Assembly (NCBI RefSeq): GCF_900103875.1
Contig: NZ_LT629705.1
Span: forward strand, 196,001-260,000
Length of the DNA stretch: 64,000 nucleotides
Source of the DNA: Pseudomonas arsenicoxydans
Lineage (GTDB): Bacteria > Pseudomonadota > Gammaproteobacteria > Pseudomonadales > Pseudomonadaceae
Direction of reading: 5' to 3'
Shown: positions 36,627 through 45,719 of the stretch, piece after piece
Layout: every line of letters begins with the position of its first letter
Position numbering within the stretch: the stretch's first letter is position 1
Notes under the pieces: generated by a model
The model's input: the letters and a program-made list of their open reading frames with translations, nothing else
What the model was told of the DNA's origin: nothing
Databases searched by the model: none
Made by a program: the position numbers and the translations under genes

Positions 36627-36659
36627 AGATCGTTCCCACGCTCTGCGTGGGAACGATCT
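36627..36659. repeat. perfect palindromic intergenic repeat
   Basis: AGATCGTTCCCACGC, a 3-base loop and its exact complement. This GTTCCCACGC-CTCTGC type palindrome recurs across Pseudomonas genomes. It lies just past the SulP gene's stop and may also act as its transcription stop, though no T tract follows. Confidence 0.8.
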
Positions 36660-36674
36660 CGTCACACATCAACT

Positions 36675-38120
36675 TCAGTCGTGATGCTCGCGGGCGCGCT
36701 TGAGCAGTTTCTTGCAGCGCTCGGACAAATGCAGCACACGCAGGTGTTTGCCGGCCTTGTCGTAGCGTTCACGCAGCGTCTTCAGCGCGGCGATGGCCGA
36801 GTAGTCGACAAAGCTCAGGTGCCGACAATCGATCGTCACGACGGGCGGATCGTTGGCGGGATCGAATTGATTGAGAAATGGCGTGGTCGAGGCGAAGAAC
36901 AGCGTGCCATGCAGGTGATAAAGCTTGCTGCCGTCGGCTTCAAGATGACTGTCGGCATAGAGCTCGCGAGCCTGCTGCCAGGCAAAGTTGAGCGCAGCAA
37001 TGATGATCCCGCAGAGCACGGCAGTCGCCAGGTCGGTGAACACGGTAATGACCGTGACAGCGATGATGACCAACACATCGTTCAGCGGCACCTTGTTCAG
37101 CACCCGCAACGACGCCCAAGCGAAGGTCTGTTGCGACACCACGAACATCACGCCGACCAGGGCGGCCAACGGAATGCGCTCGATCAGCGGCGAGAGAAAC
37201 AGAATGAACAACAGAATCAGCACCCCGGACACCACCCCGGACAATCGTCCGCGACCGCCGGAACTGAGGTTGATCACCGTCTGGCCGATCATCGCGCAAC
37301 CGCCCATGCCGCCCAATACACCGGAGACCATATTGGCCGCGCCCAGCGCCACGCATTCGCGATCCGGGAAGCCACGGCTCTCAGTGATCTCGTCGGTGAG
37401 GTTCAGGGTCAACAAGGTTTCCAGCAGACCGACCAGCGCCATCAAAATCGCGTAGGGCGCGATGATCCGCAGGGTGTCCAGGCTCCACGGAATGTCTGGC
37501 AGCGCAAACGTCGGCAAGCCGCCAGCGATGTGCGCCATGTCGCCGAGGGTGCGCGTCGGCAAGCCGAGCACAAACACCGCCAGTCCCACGCCCAGAATCG
37601 CCACCAGCGCCGGTGGCACCGCACGCGTCAGGCGCGGCAGCAGGTAAACGATCGCCATCGTCAGCGCCACCAGCCCGGTCATCAGGTAGAGCGGCGCGCC
37701 ACTGAGCCAGGCATCACCGCTCTTGAAATGCTCAAGCTGAGCCAGCGCGATGATGATTGCCAGGCCGTTGACGAAGCCGAGCATCACCGGATGCGGCACC
37801 ATCCGCACCAGTTTTCCGAGCTTGAGCAGCCCGAACGCCAGCATGATCAATCCGCCCAGCAACACCGTGGCCAGCAAATACTGCACGCCGTGCTGCACCA
37901 CCAAGGCAACGATGACCACGGCCATCGATCCGGCCGCACCGGAGACCATGCCCGGGCGTCCGCCGAAAAGCGCGGTCAGGGTGCAAATGATGAACGCGCC
38001 GTAAAGCCCCATCAGCGGGTTGAGGTGAGCCACCAGCGCGAAGGCGATGCATTCGGGAAGCAGGGCGAAAGAAGTGGTGAGTCCGGCCAGGACATCGGCG
38101 CGCAGACTTTTTGATTTCAT
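36675..38120 (-). CDS. SulP-family inorganic anion transporter
   Basis: A 481-residue transporter with about 10-12 membrane segments starting SLRADVLAGLTTSFALLPECIAFA and the LYGAFIICTLTALFGGRPGMVSG segment typical of SulP. The cytoplasmic C-terminal part (about 385-481) is a STAS domain (VVTIDCRHLSFVDYSAIAALKTL). No carbonic anhydrase gene is adjacent, so sulfate, bicarbonate or another anion may be carried. Confidence 0.9.
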   Translation of the reverse strand: MKSKSLRADVLAGLTTSFALLPECIAFALVAHLNPLMGLYGAFIICTLTALFGGRPGMVSGAAGSMAVVIVALVVQHGVQYLLATVLLGGLIMLAFGLLKLGKLVRMVPHPVMLGFVNGLAIIIALAQLEHFKSGDAWLSGAPLYLMTGLVALTMAIVYLLPRLTRAVPPALVAILGVGLAVFVLGLPTRTLGDMAHIAGGLPTFALPDIPWSLDTLRIIAPYAILMALVGLLETLLTLNLTDEITESRGFPDRECVALGAANMVSGVLGGMGGCAMIGQTVINLSSGGRGRLSGVVSGVLILLFILFLSPLIERIPLAALVGVMFVVSQQTFAWASLRVLNKVPLNDVLVIIAVTVITVFTDLATAVLCGIIIAALNFAWQQARELYADSHLEADGSKLYHLHGTLFFASTTPFLNQFDPANDPPVVTIDCRHLSFVDYSAIAALKTLRERYDKAGKHLRVLHLSERCKKLLKRAREHHD

Positions 38121-38205
38121 GGCTGATCAGACACAACAGGAAAAGAGGGAGCGGATGTTACGGAACTGGGGGCGACCCGGCCAGTTGTCGGGCTGCTGAG
38201 ACCGT

Positions 38206-38296
38206 AATCGCGGGCAAGCCCGCTCCCACAGGGATTGTGTCGTCCGCAAAACCGTCGAACGACACAGGACCTGTGGGAGCGGGCTTGCCCGCGATA
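38206..38296. repeat. REPIN (inverted REP pair) 4
   Basis: TCGCGGGCAAGCCCGCTCCC and GGGAGCGGGCTTGCCCGCGA inverted, with a spacer of about 45 bases containing TGTGTCGT and ACGACACA, which lengthen the palindrome. Confidence 0.9.
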
Positions 38297-38321
38297 AACG
38301 ATGACGCGATCTAGAGCGAAC

Positions 38322-39215
38322 TCACACCATCTCGTCACGAATCCAATCAACCACCGACGTCCGCTTCGGCGCCCAACCCAGCAATTCACGGGCATTCTTG
38401 CCACGCACCCGGCTGTTGGAGCCCAGGCCATAGTTGGCCATTTCATAACCCCACTCGGCTTCGGCATCCTTGAGCGGCCAGTCTTGTGGCGCGTCCAGTT
38501 TCAAGGCCTGCGCCATGGCGGTGGTCATGTCGATGAACGACGCCTCACCGCTTTCAACGAAGTAGAACGTGCCCGGTACATTCTTGGTCAGCGCCAGCAG
38601 GTAAACGCACACTACATCTTCAATGTGCACGTTGGACCAGATGTTCTGGCCAGTGCCAACATGCCGCACCACGCCACTTTTGCGCGCCTGTTTCAGCAAA
38701 CGTGGCAGTTGCACGCTGTCGCGATTGACCCCCAGGCTGTGGCCGTAGATCAGGGTGTTGCAGATCACCGCCGAGTTCACACCGTCTTTTGCGGCAGCAA
38801 GAATCAGGTTATCGATGGCTACACGAGCGGCCTTGTCGACGGTCGGTTCCGGCAGGTTGTCCTCGAAGTAGATGACGTCGCTGGATTTGCCGCCCGACGC
38901 ATCGCCGACGATGCTCGAGCCGCTGGTGTGCAGGAACACTTTGTTGGAACCGCGCAAGGCATTGAGCAAGGCCTCGACTGCGCCGCGATGGTCGCTGCTG
39001 GCGGCATTGATGACGGCGTCGGCAGCCCGGGCTTGTTCGGCCAATAGCGCGCTGTCGTCAAGCGTACCGATCACCGGCGTGATGCCCAGTGCGCTCAGCT
39101 CATTGGCTTGTTCTTCGCTGCGAACCAGGCCGGTGACCTTGTGGCCAGCCCGGACCAGACCGGTGGCAATAGAGCCGCCGATGAAACCAGCAGCGCCGGT
39201 AACGAATACGTTCAT
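38322..39215 (-). CDS. NAD-dependent epimerase/dehydratase-type oxidoreductase
   Basis: A 297-residue extended short-chain dehydrogenase: VFVTGAAGFIGGSIATGL at the N-terminus binds the cofactor, with an SDHRG region and IYGHSLG downstream. The classical YxxxK is not clearly present, so it may be an atypical (NmrA-like or epimerase-like) member. Start 39215 is chosen because the Rossmann strand begins immediately and GGGAG lies upstream; the frame is open 26 codons further. Function unknown. Confidence 0.75.
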   Translation of the reverse strand: MNVFVTGAAGFIGGSIATGLVRAGHKVTGLVRSEEQANELSALGITPVIGTLDDSALLAEQARAADAVINAASSDHRGAVEALLNALRGSNKVFLHTSGSSIVGDASGGKSSDVIYFEDNLPEPTVDKAARVAIDNLILAAAKDGVNSAVICNTLIYGHSLGVNRDSVQLPRLLKQARKSGVVRHVGTGQNIWSNVHIEDVVCVYLLALTKNVPGTFYFVESGEASFIDMTTAMAQALKLDAPQDWPLKDAEAEWGYEMANYGLGSNSRVRGKNARELLGWAPKRTSVVDWIRDEMV

Positions 39216-39318
39216 GGAGAAACTCCCTGCGTTAATAAGTGATGCAACGAGTATCAGGGACTGATCGCAGGCGAAAAATCCCTGTTGACCCAATTCACTC
39301 TTGCGCAGGAATCACGAA

Positions 39319-40230
39319 TCAGCCCTTGAAGTCCGAACTCGCGTAGACCGCCAACTTGCCCTGGATAAAGTCCAGGAAACACTGAATCCGCAAGGCCAGT
39401 TGCGAGTTTCGGTAGTACACCGCGTTGATCGGCTGACGGTAGCCGCTGTTGAACTCGGCCAGCAGCACTTTCAAGCGCCCGGCACGAATGTCCTCGATGG
39501 TCATGAAATGCGAGAGGCTGGCAATGCCCTGGCCTTCCAGCGCCAGTTGCCGGACCGTCTCACCGCTGGATGCGCCGATCGCCGCCTCAATCGGCCAGCG
39601 ATCACCATGCACATAGCGCAACGGCCAGTGGTTGAGGCCTTCGTTGTGGGTAAAGCCCAGCAATGAGTGCCCGCTCAATTCCTCGACAGTCTTGGGCGTG
39701 CCGTGTTGCTCAAGGTAAGCAGGGCTGGCAACGATGTGCAGCGGGCTGCAACCCAGCGAGCGGGCGTGCAAGGTCGAGTCGGCCAGCGTGCCGATGCGGA
39801 TGGCAATGTCGGTGCTTTGTTCGAGCAAGTCGATGATCAAGTCGTTGCTGTTGAGTTCAAGCTGGATGTCGGGGTAGAGCCTGCGAAACTCATCGATGTA
39901 CGGCACGATGGCGTGCAGCATGAACGGTGATGCCGCGTTGATCCGCAGGCGCCCGGACGGGGTTTGTTGACGGGAATTGAGGCGTTCTTCAAGTTCGTCC
40001 ATCTGATCGAGAATCAGCTTGGCGTGCTCGAAGAAATACTTGCCTTCCTCGGTCAGGTCCATGCGCCGCGTAGTGCGGTTGATCAGCGTGGTATCAAGCT
40101 TGGCCTCCAGCCGCGACAGCGTGCGGCTGACCGCCGAAGGCGTTTGCCCGACCTGTTCGGCCGCAGCGGAAATAGACCCGCACTCAATCACGCAGACGAA
40201 AATCTGCAATTCATCGGATCTGGCTTTCAC
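39319..40230 (-). CDS. LysR-family transcriptional regulator
   Basis: A 303-residue LysR regulator: HTH at about 18-45 (GSISAAAEQVGQTPSAVSRTLSRLE), then an effector domain with SGRLRINAASPFMLHAIVPY. The start codon is GTG, with GAGGGG ten bases before it. It lies 58 bases downstream of mdaB in the same direction and belongs to the DsdC-like/CrgA group whose members often regulate neighbouring quinone reductases. Confidence 0.85.
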   Translation of the reverse strand: MKARSDELQIFVCVIECGSISAAAEQVGQTPSAVSRTLSRLEAKLDTTLINRTTRRMDLTEEGKYFFEHAKLILDQMDELEERLNSRQQTPSGRLRINAASPFMLHAIVPYIDEFRRLYPDIQLELNSNDLIIDLLEQSTDIAIRIGTLADSTLHARSLGCSPLHIVASPAYLEQHGTPKTVEELSGHSLLGFTHNEGLNHWPLRYVHGDRWPIEAAIGASSGETVRQLALEGQGIASLSHFMTIEDIRAGRLKVLLAEFNSGYRQPINAVYYRNSQLALRIQCFLDFIQGKLAVYASSDFKG

Positions 40231-40288
40231 GGATGCCCCTCATTCAAAAACTGGCTTGATAGTAGCTGGATGCGGGGCAAAAGGAACC

Positions 40289-40879
40289 TTACGCTGGCAG
40301 ACCGAACACCTCGGTCAAATGCTGCTCATAGCGTGCGACATCGGCTTCGATGTTCGGGCGTTTCATGACGTCGACACACAGGAACGTCGGCAGGCCGGTC
40401 ATGCCGAGGAACTCGTTGGCCTTGTGGAACGGGAAGTACACCGCATCCACGCCCTTGGCTTCGAAGAAGTCGGTCGGGTCGTCGAAGGCTTGCTGCGGCG
40501 CGTTCCAGGTCAGCGACAACATGTATTGCTTGCCGTGCACCAGACCACCGCTGCCGTATTTTTGCGAGGCGTCGGAACGGGTGCGGCCGTCACTGGCGTA
40601 GAGACTGCCGTGACCTTCGGTGAAGACTTCGTCGATGTACTTCTTGACGGTCCACGGCGCGCCCATCCACCAGCCGGGCATCTGATAAATGATCACGTCG
40701 GCCCAGAGGAATTTGGCGACTTCTTCGGCGACGTCGTAACCCTCGTCGATGAACGTGGTTTTCACGTCCAGACCGCCGCGATCCAGCACGCTCAGCGCAG
40801 TGTCGTGCAGGGTGGTGTTATAGCGGCCATCGGAGTGGGCGAATTTTTTGCCGCCATTGAGCAACAGGACTTTTTTCAT
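40289..40879 (-). CDS. mdaB: MdaB-type NADPH quinone reductase
   Basis: A 196-residue flavodoxin-fold quinone oxidoreductase (MKKVLLLNGGKKFAHSDGR start, YQMPGWWMGAPWTVKKYIDEV flavin-binding segment). MdaB reduces quinones to quinols by two-electron transfer, protecting against oxidative stress. The first ATG in frame is four codons upstream at 40891; 40879 matches the family start. It is divergent from a YgiN-like gene, which partners with MdaB in E. coli. Confidence 0.88.
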   Translation of the reverse strand: MKKVLLLNGGKKFAHSDGRYNTTLHDTALSVLDRGGLDVKTTFIDEGYDVAEEVAKFLWADVIIYQMPGWWMGAPWTVKKYIDEVFTEGHGSLYASDGRTRSDASQKYGSGGLVHGKQYMLSLTWNAPQQAFDDPTDFFEAKGVDAVYFPFHKANEFLGMTGLPTFLCVDVMKRPNIEADVARYEQHLTEVFGLPA

Positions 40880-41042
40880 GAAAGGTCTCATAAGGGTCAG
40901 AAATTGGATGGCGGCAGGTTAGCGATCTGCCTCGCGCGGAGTAAGCGGCCAATGGGCAAAATTCATTTGACCCACACGCACGAATCGACCAGCAATTGTT
41001 GCCGTAGACTTGCGGCCGATTCTGACTTCATGAGTTTTTTTG

Positions 41043-41357
41043 ATGAGTGATTTGCAAGGTTTTATCCTGCACGCCAAGACCCGCCCGGAAAAATCCGACG
41101 CCTTCGAAGCGTTTTTCAGCGGTTATGTAGAGGCAAGTCGCGCCGAGCCTGGCTGCATCGAGTACCACATGCTGCGCGATAAACAGGACCCGACGCTGTT
41201 TATCTTCTATGAGATCTGGCAGTCCCAGGCCGACCTCGATGTGCACTCGAACCTGCCGCACATGGCGCAGTTCCGGGAGATGCGCATGGAGTACCTGGAA
41301 CGGGATTTCGATATCCGCGCCATCGACATGCTCAGCCCGTCGTCTGCTACCCGCTGA
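41043..41357 (+). CDS. putative quinol monooxygenase (ABM/YgiN-like)
   Basis: A 104-residue antibiotic-biosynthesis-monooxygenase (ABM) fold protein: GFILHAKTRPEKSDAFEAFF, EPGCIEYHMLRDKQDPTLFIFYEIWQ. E. coli YgiN, encoded next to mdaB, interconverts quinols and quinones, and here the gene is divergent from mdaB. The ATG at 41043 has no clear ribosome binding site. The last 11 bases overlap the convergent permease pseudogene. Confidence 0.82.
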   Translation: MSDLQGFILHAKTRPEKSDAFEAFFSGYVEASRAEPGCIEYHMLRDKQDPTLFIFYEIWQSQADLDVHSNLPHMAQFREMRMEYLERDFDIRAIDMLSPSSATR

Positions 41358-42112
41358 TCAGCAAGTGGCCGCCGAGCAGACCGAGGCCAATGAAGAACAC
41401 TCGCTTGAACAGCACGGCGCTGATCCGCTGGCGCAGCCATTGGCCCAGTAACATGCCGAGCACTGCGGGGATCAGCGCCAGCAGCGACGCACTCAATTCG
41501 CCGCCCCCCAAAGCGCCGCGCCAAAACAGGCCGCCAGCCAGCGCGAGCGTCGAAACGGTGAACGACAGCCCCAGCGCCTGCACCAGTTCATCCCGGGTCA
41601 AGCCGAGGGCTTGCAGATACGGCACTGCCGGGAATTACGAAGACGCCGGTGGCCGAGGTGATGACGCCCGTCACCAGTCCGCACAGCGGGCCAAGCCAGC
41701 GCTCGCCTGGGCCATCGATGCGCAAGGTCGGCAGGAATAAACCGCTCAACGCGTAGAGCAACAACGCAGCGCCTAAACCCCGCACCACCCAATGACCACC
41801 CGCCATGCCAATCCACAGCGTACCGACGCCGGTGCCGATGAAGATCGCCAGCAGCATCGGCCACAGGCGTTGGACCAGCCCACGCAAGTGCCCGCCGAAT
41901 GCCAACTGCCAGACATTGGTGAGGGTCGCCGGGATGATCAACAATGCAGCAGCCTGTGACGGTGCCATAGCCAGGCCGAGCAAGCCCATGGCGATGGTGG
42001 GCAGGCCGAGCCCGATGACGCCTTTGATCATACCGGCCAGCAGGAAGGTGGCGATAACCAATAACGAAAGGGCAAGGCCGAGGTTTTGATAGAACGCGGC
42101 GAGAGTATTCAT
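41347..42112 (-). pseudogene. TauE/SafE-family permease with a one-base frameshift
   Basis: The frame starting at 42112 encodes the N-terminal TauE/SafE membrane part (SLLVIATFLLAGMIKGVIGLG) and runs out at GVFVIPGSAVSAS. The expected continuation, AVPYLQALGLTRDELVQAL, is in a second frame reaching 41347. One extra C in the CC at 41628-41629 (the other strand's GG) accounts for the shift; removing it restores a single protein of about 250 residues. Either the gene is broken or this base is a sequencing error. Confidence 0.82.
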
Positions 42113-42212
42113 GGGGCTATGGTGAGCCTCGACTGGCCGCTTGAAAATCTGCCATATACTGAGGCTGCCTCTTGCTTTGACAGAGGCTGGAAATTTCGCA
42201 GCGGTCGCTGAC

Positions 42213-42309
42213 GCCATCGCGGGCAAGCCCGCTCCCACAGTTGGCCGATGTGAATATGAATTTTCTATTCACTGAAGATCCCTGTGGGAGTGGGCTTGCC
42301 CGCGAAGGC
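42213..42309. repeat. REPIN (inverted REP pair) 5
   Basis: GCCATCGCGGGCAAGCCCGC and GTGGGAGTGGGCTTGCCCGC, inverted, with a spacer containing ATTCACTGAAGATCCCTGTG, nearly the same as the segment before the REP at 2373. It lies just upstream of the LysR gene at 42346. Confidence 0.9.
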
Positions 42310-42345
42310 GTCCGCCCAGACAACAAACCTCCTGAGGCGGTGACA

Positions 42346-43230
42346 ATGCACTTCGACCTGACCGACCTGCGCCTCTACCTGCATATCCTCGACAGCGGCA
42401 ATATCACCGCCGGAGCCGCCCGCAGTCATCTGTCTCTGGCAGCGGCCAGCGCGCGAATCCGCGCCATGGAGTCTTCGCTGGGTATCGAGTTTCTGCAACG
42501 TGGCCGTCGCGGTGTCACGCCCACTCCTGCCGGTAAAGCCTTGGCGCAACACGCCCGCCTCCTGCTGCAACAGGCCGAACGCATGCAACAAGAACTCACC
42601 GAATACGCCAATGGCGTAAAAGGTCAGGTGCGCCTCTTGTGCAACACCACGGCGATCACCGAATACCTGCCGGAGTTGCTCGCCGACTTCCTGCGCGCCC
42701 ATCCCAACCTCGACATCGACCTGCAAGAACTGCCTAGCGCCCGCATTACCCACGCCTTGCGCCAAGGTGCGGCAGACTTGGGCATCGTGTCCGACGCCGT
42801 GGACACCGATGGCCTGCAGACCCGCCCGTTTCGCGACGATCCACTGGTGCTGATCATGCCCCGCGATCACCCATTGGCAGAGGCCGGAACGCTGAGTTTC
42901 AGCGACACCTTGCGCCACGACTACGTCGGCCTTAACGCCAACAGCGCACTGGCGGTGTACCTGGACGAACAGGCGCTGCACGCTGGCGCACGCCTGCAGA
43001 TTCGCATCCGCGCCGACGGCTTCGATGGCGTGATGCGCATGGTCGCGCGAAGCGCCGGGCTGGCCATCGTGCCCTTGGCTGCCGTCGAGCGCTTGTCGGG
43101 TGAACGCCCCTTCAAGAGCCTCGCCCTGCAAGAACCTTGGGCCCGGCGCAAACTCTTGCTCTGTGCCCGGGACTTTGCGGCGCTGCCCGGTTATGCCAAG
43201 GCGCTGCTGCACGCCTTGACTCTCCCCTGA
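42346..43230 (+). CDS. LysR-family transcriptional regulator
   Basis: A 294-residue LysR protein: HTH in about residues 16-45 (GNITAGAARSHLSLAAASARIRAMES), effector domain after 90. The frame is open 35 codons further up through the REPIN, but ATG 42346 starts the family at MHFDLTDLRLYLHILD. It precedes a flavodoxin-like oxidoreductase by 45 bases and the divergent permease pseudogene, both possible targets. Confidence 0.87.
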   Translation: MHFDLTDLRLYLHILDSGNITAGAARSHLSLAAASARIRAMESSLGIEFLQRGRRGVTPTPAGKALAQHARLLLQQAERMQQELTEYANGVKGQVRLLCNTTAITEYLPELLADFLRAHPNLDIDLQELPSARITHALRQGAADLGIVSDAVDTDGLQTRPFRDDPLVLIMPRDHPLAEAGTLSFSDTLRHDYVGLNANSALAVYLDEQALHAGARLQIRIRADGFDGVMRMVARSAGLAIVPLAAVERLSGERPFKSLALQEPWARRKLLLCARDFAALPGYAKALLHALTLP

Positions 43231-43275
43231 GGGGCAGACTTTACCCTTGAGTTTTCATCTTCAAGGACAGAGACG

Positions 43276-43851
43276 ATGGGCAAGCGAATTCTGGTGATTC
43301 TCGGCCATCCCTCGAGCAACAGCTTCTGCGCCGCACTGGCGGAGCGCTATGTACAGTCGGCGTTGCGCGCCGGGCATGAGGTGCGCCAGCTCTTTTTGGG
43401 TCGAATGAATTTCGATCCGGTGCTGCGTGAAGGTTATCAACAGGTCCAGCCACTGGAGCGTGACTTGCGCCACGCCCAGGCGGATATTCTGTGGGCCGAG
43501 CAACTGACGCTGGTCTATCCGATCTGGTGGGGCGGAATTCCGGCCCTGCTCAAGGGCTTTTTTGATCGGGTGTTCCTGCCAGGCTTTGCCTTCAAATACC
43601 GCGAAGGCAAAGCCTTTCCCGACAAACTCCTGCGCGGTCGCAGCGCGCATTTACTGGTGACCATGGACACGCCACCCTGGTATTACCGCTGGGTCTATCG
43701 CATGCCCGGGTTGCACCAGATCCGCAAGACCACCCTCGCCTTCTGCGGTATCGAACCTCGGCGCACGTTGACGTTCGGCCCGATTCTTGGTGCAAGCGAC
43801 GGTCAGCGTGAAACCTGGTTGCGGCAAGCCGAGGCTATCGCGCGCCGTTGA
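43276..43851 (+). CDS. NAD(P)H-dependent flavin oxidoreductase (flavodoxin-like fold)
   Basis: A 191-residue protein: RILVILGHPSSNSFCAAL nucleotide/flavin start, LVYPIWWGGIPALLKGFFDRVF, the typical NAD(P)H-quinone-oxidoreductase/KefF-like signature. A Trp/Tyr-rich middle (TPPWYYRWVYR) suggests a quinone or aromatic substrate. It follows the LysR gene and precedes a MerR gene in the same direction. Confidence 0.85.
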   Translation: MGKRILVILGHPSSNSFCAALAERYVQSALRAGHEVRQLFLGRMNFDPVLREGYQQVQPLERDLRHAQADILWAEQLTLVYPIWWGGIPALLKGFFDRVFLPGFAFKYREGKAFPDKLLRGRSAHLLVTMDTPPWYYRWVYRMPGLHQIRKTTLAFCGIEPRRTLTFGPILGASDGQRETWLRQAEAIARR

Positions 43852-43899
43852 GTGTGCCGATAATGCGCCAGGCGTCACCACTGAGAAAAAGGACTTTTC

Positions 43900-44271
43900 A
43901 TGTACATCGGCCAAGCCGCTCAACGATCCGGAACGACGATCAAGAGCATCCGCCATTACGAGTCGATCGGCCTGCTGCCTGCCGCTCAGCGGCAAGGCAA
44001 ATACCGCGTCTATGACCAGCCAAGCATCGACCTGCTGATTTTCATCAAGTGCGCTCAACAACTGGGTTTCCGGCTCAAGGAGTTGCAGGCGATTTTTGCC
44101 GGGCATCAGGGACAGGCAATGCCATGGTCATTGGCGCGGCAGGCCATCGATGCCAAGAAGCGCGAAATCAGCGCGCGGATCGCCACGCTTACCCTCCAAC
44201 ACGAGCAATTGGTCGAGTTCGAAGCCAACCTCGAACAGGCCAGGGCCGACTGCCCATTGGAAAGTCTTTGA
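43900..44271 (+). CDS. MerR-family transcriptional regulator
   Basis: A 123-residue MerR protein: winged HTH with YIGQAAQRSGTTIKSIRHYESIGLL in the first 26 residues, the usual RVYDQPSIDLLIFIKCAQQLGF wing and helix, and a coiled-coil to the end with two Cys (C47 region and C119). The short length suggests a sensor of redox or a small ligand. AAGGA precedes the ATG. The gene lies 48 bases after the oxidoreductase, which may be its target. Confidence 0.85.
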   Translation: MYIGQAAQRSGTTIKSIRHYESIGLLPAAQRQGKYRVYDQPSIDLLIFIKCAQQLGFRLKELQAIFAGHQGQAMPWSLARQAIDAKKREISARIATLTLQHEQLVEFEANLEQARADCPLESL

Positions 44272-44380
44272 GGGCAATGCGCGTTTCTGGACAGCTCAAT
44301 GTCGACCCCAGACAACTGGCCGGGGGATCGGCGCTATAGGGTGCGACTTCAGTTCTCTAGTCCACTGTCCCGGAGTCCAC

Positions 44381-44725
44381 ATGACCGCACCGATTACCGT
44401 CCTTCGCGATACCCACCCACTGCCGGTGCTCGACGCCTGCAAATGGGAAAAACTCGAAGGCGACCCGCACACCGTCAACCTCAATGCCTACACCAGCGAA
44501 GACGGCAGCAAGATCATGGGCACCTGGATCTGCACGCCGGGCAAGTGGTACGTGGAATACGTGAAGTGGGAATACTGCGATTTCCGCGAAGGTTATTGCA
44601 TCATCACCCCGGAAGGGAAAGAGCCGATCCACCTGCGTGCCGGCGATATTTTTGTCATCGAGCCGGGGATGAAAGGCACCTGGGAAGTGGTTGAAACCGT
44701 ACGCAAGTATTTCGTGTTTGCCTGA
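44381..44725 (+). CDS. cupin-domain protein
   Basis: A 114-residue single-cupin protein of the Cupin_3 (DUF861, ureidoglycine-aminohydrolase-like) group: GTWICTPGKWYVEYVKWEYCDFREG, TPEGKEPIHLRAGDIFVIEPGMKGTWEV. The two cupin motifs are in place, though metal ligands are only partly conserved. Enzymatic role unknown. A longer open frame upstream would read through an intergenic region; GGAG at 44370-44375 marks ATG 44381. Confidence 0.82.
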   Translation: MTAPITVLRDTHPLPVLDACKWEKLEGDPHTVNLNAYTSEDGSKIMGTWICTPGKWYVEYVKWEYCDFREGYCIITPEGKEPIHLRAGDIFVIEPGMKGTWEVVETVRKYFVFA

Positions 44726-44732
44726 TGCAAAA

Positions 44733-44764
44733 AGCCGGGGGACCACCCGACGTGGTCTCCCGGC
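44733..44764. terminator. putative terminator after the cupin gene
   Basis: GCCGGGGGACCAC with GTGGTCTCCCGGC forms a 13-bp stem (one G-T pair), 6-base loop, but only a weak T/A tail. Sits between convergent cupin and mmsB genes. Confidence 0.6.
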
Positions 44765-44782
44765 AAATAGCGTTACACGATC

Positions 44783-44806
44783 TTGTGGCGAGCCCCCTCG
44801 CCACAA
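44783..44806. repeat. short palindromic repeat
   Basis: TTGTGGCGAG and CTCGCCACAA arms around CCCC. This TGTGGCGAG-type palindrome is a common Pseudomonas intergenic repeat. Lies 15 bases past the mmsB stop. Confidence 0.7.
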
Positions 44807-44821
44807 TCCCGGAAAGTCCCC

Positions 44822-45709
44822 TTATTGGGGTTTGCGATAGCTGTTGATGATCGCCGAGAAGTCTTTACCTCCCTCTCCACGCTGGCTCATCGCCTGATAC
44901 ATCTGCTGGGCCACCGCGCCGAGCATCACCGGTTGGTGCGCCTGACGTGCCGCTTCCGTGGCCAGTCCCAGATCCTTGAGCATCAGTTCTGCACCAAAGC
45001 CGCCGGTATAACCGCGCGACGCCGGCGCCGTTTCGACGATGCCCGGCCATGGGTTATACATTTCCGAACTCCAGCAACGCCCGGTGGAACTGTTGATGAT
45101 CCCGGCCAGCACCGTGGTGTCGATCCCCAGTGCATCGCCCAGCGCCATGGCTTCACTGACGCCGACCATGGAAATCGCCAGCAGCAGGTTGTTGCAGATC
45201 TTGGCGATTTGCCCGGTGCCGACTTCGCCGCAATGAACAATGTTACGGCCCATTTGCGCCAGCACTGGTTGCAGGGTGGCGAACAGTTCAGGCGTGGCGC
45301 CGACCATGAAGGTCAGTGTGCCGGCCGCCGCACCGCCCGTCCCGCCAGACACCGGCGCATCGGCCATGGCCACGCCTTGCTTGGCGGCAGCCGCGGCGAC
45401 ATCGCGCGCGGTTTGCGGATCGATGGTGCTGCAATCCACTGCAGGCACACCTTTGCCGATACCGGCGAGCACGCCGTCCTCACCCAGCCACACGCTGCGC
45501 ACATGCACAGCGGCAGGTAGCATGGTGATCACCATTTCTGCGTCTTGAGCCGCTTCACGCGCCGACGCGCTGATGCTGCCGCCCAGTTGCTCCAGCTCAG
45601 CCAGAACGGTCTTGTTCAGATCGACCAACCGCAGCGAGTGGCCAGCCTTGATCAGGTTGCGCGCCATCGGGGCGCCCATGTTGCCGAGACCGATAAAAGC
45701 GATTTTCAT
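44822..45709 (-). CDS. mmsB: 3-hydroxyisobutyrate dehydrogenase
   Basis: A 295-residue NAD-dependent dehydrogenase of valine catabolism, converting 3-hydroxyisobutyrate to methylmalonate semialdehyde. GLGNMGAPMA at 7-16 is the dinucleotide motif; DAPVSGGTGGA and the catalytic lysine in GQIAKICNN are the family signatures. It follows mmsA by ten bases on the same strand, the standard mmsAB operon. Confidence 0.95.
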   Translation of the reverse strand: MKIAFIGLGNMGAPMARNLIKAGHSLRLVDLNKTVLAELEQLGGSISASAREAAQDAEMVITMLPAAVHVRSVWLGEDGVLAGIGKGVPAVDCSTIDPQTARDVAAAAAKQGVAMADAPVSGGTGGAAAGTLTFMVGATPELFATLQPVLAQMGRNIVHCGEVGTGQIAKICNNLLLAISMVGVSEAMALGDALGIDTTVLAGIINSSTGRCWSSEMYNPWPGIVETAPASRGYTGGFGAELMLKDLGLATEAARQAHQPVMLGAVAQQMYQAMSQRGEGGKDFSAIINSYRKPQ

Positions 45710-45719
45710 GTCCGGCTCC

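Noticed and set aside
36681..38114. 477-codon plus-strand frame opposite the SulP gene
   Set aside because: Gln/His-rich antisense shadow; the SulP product is recognisable from end to end.
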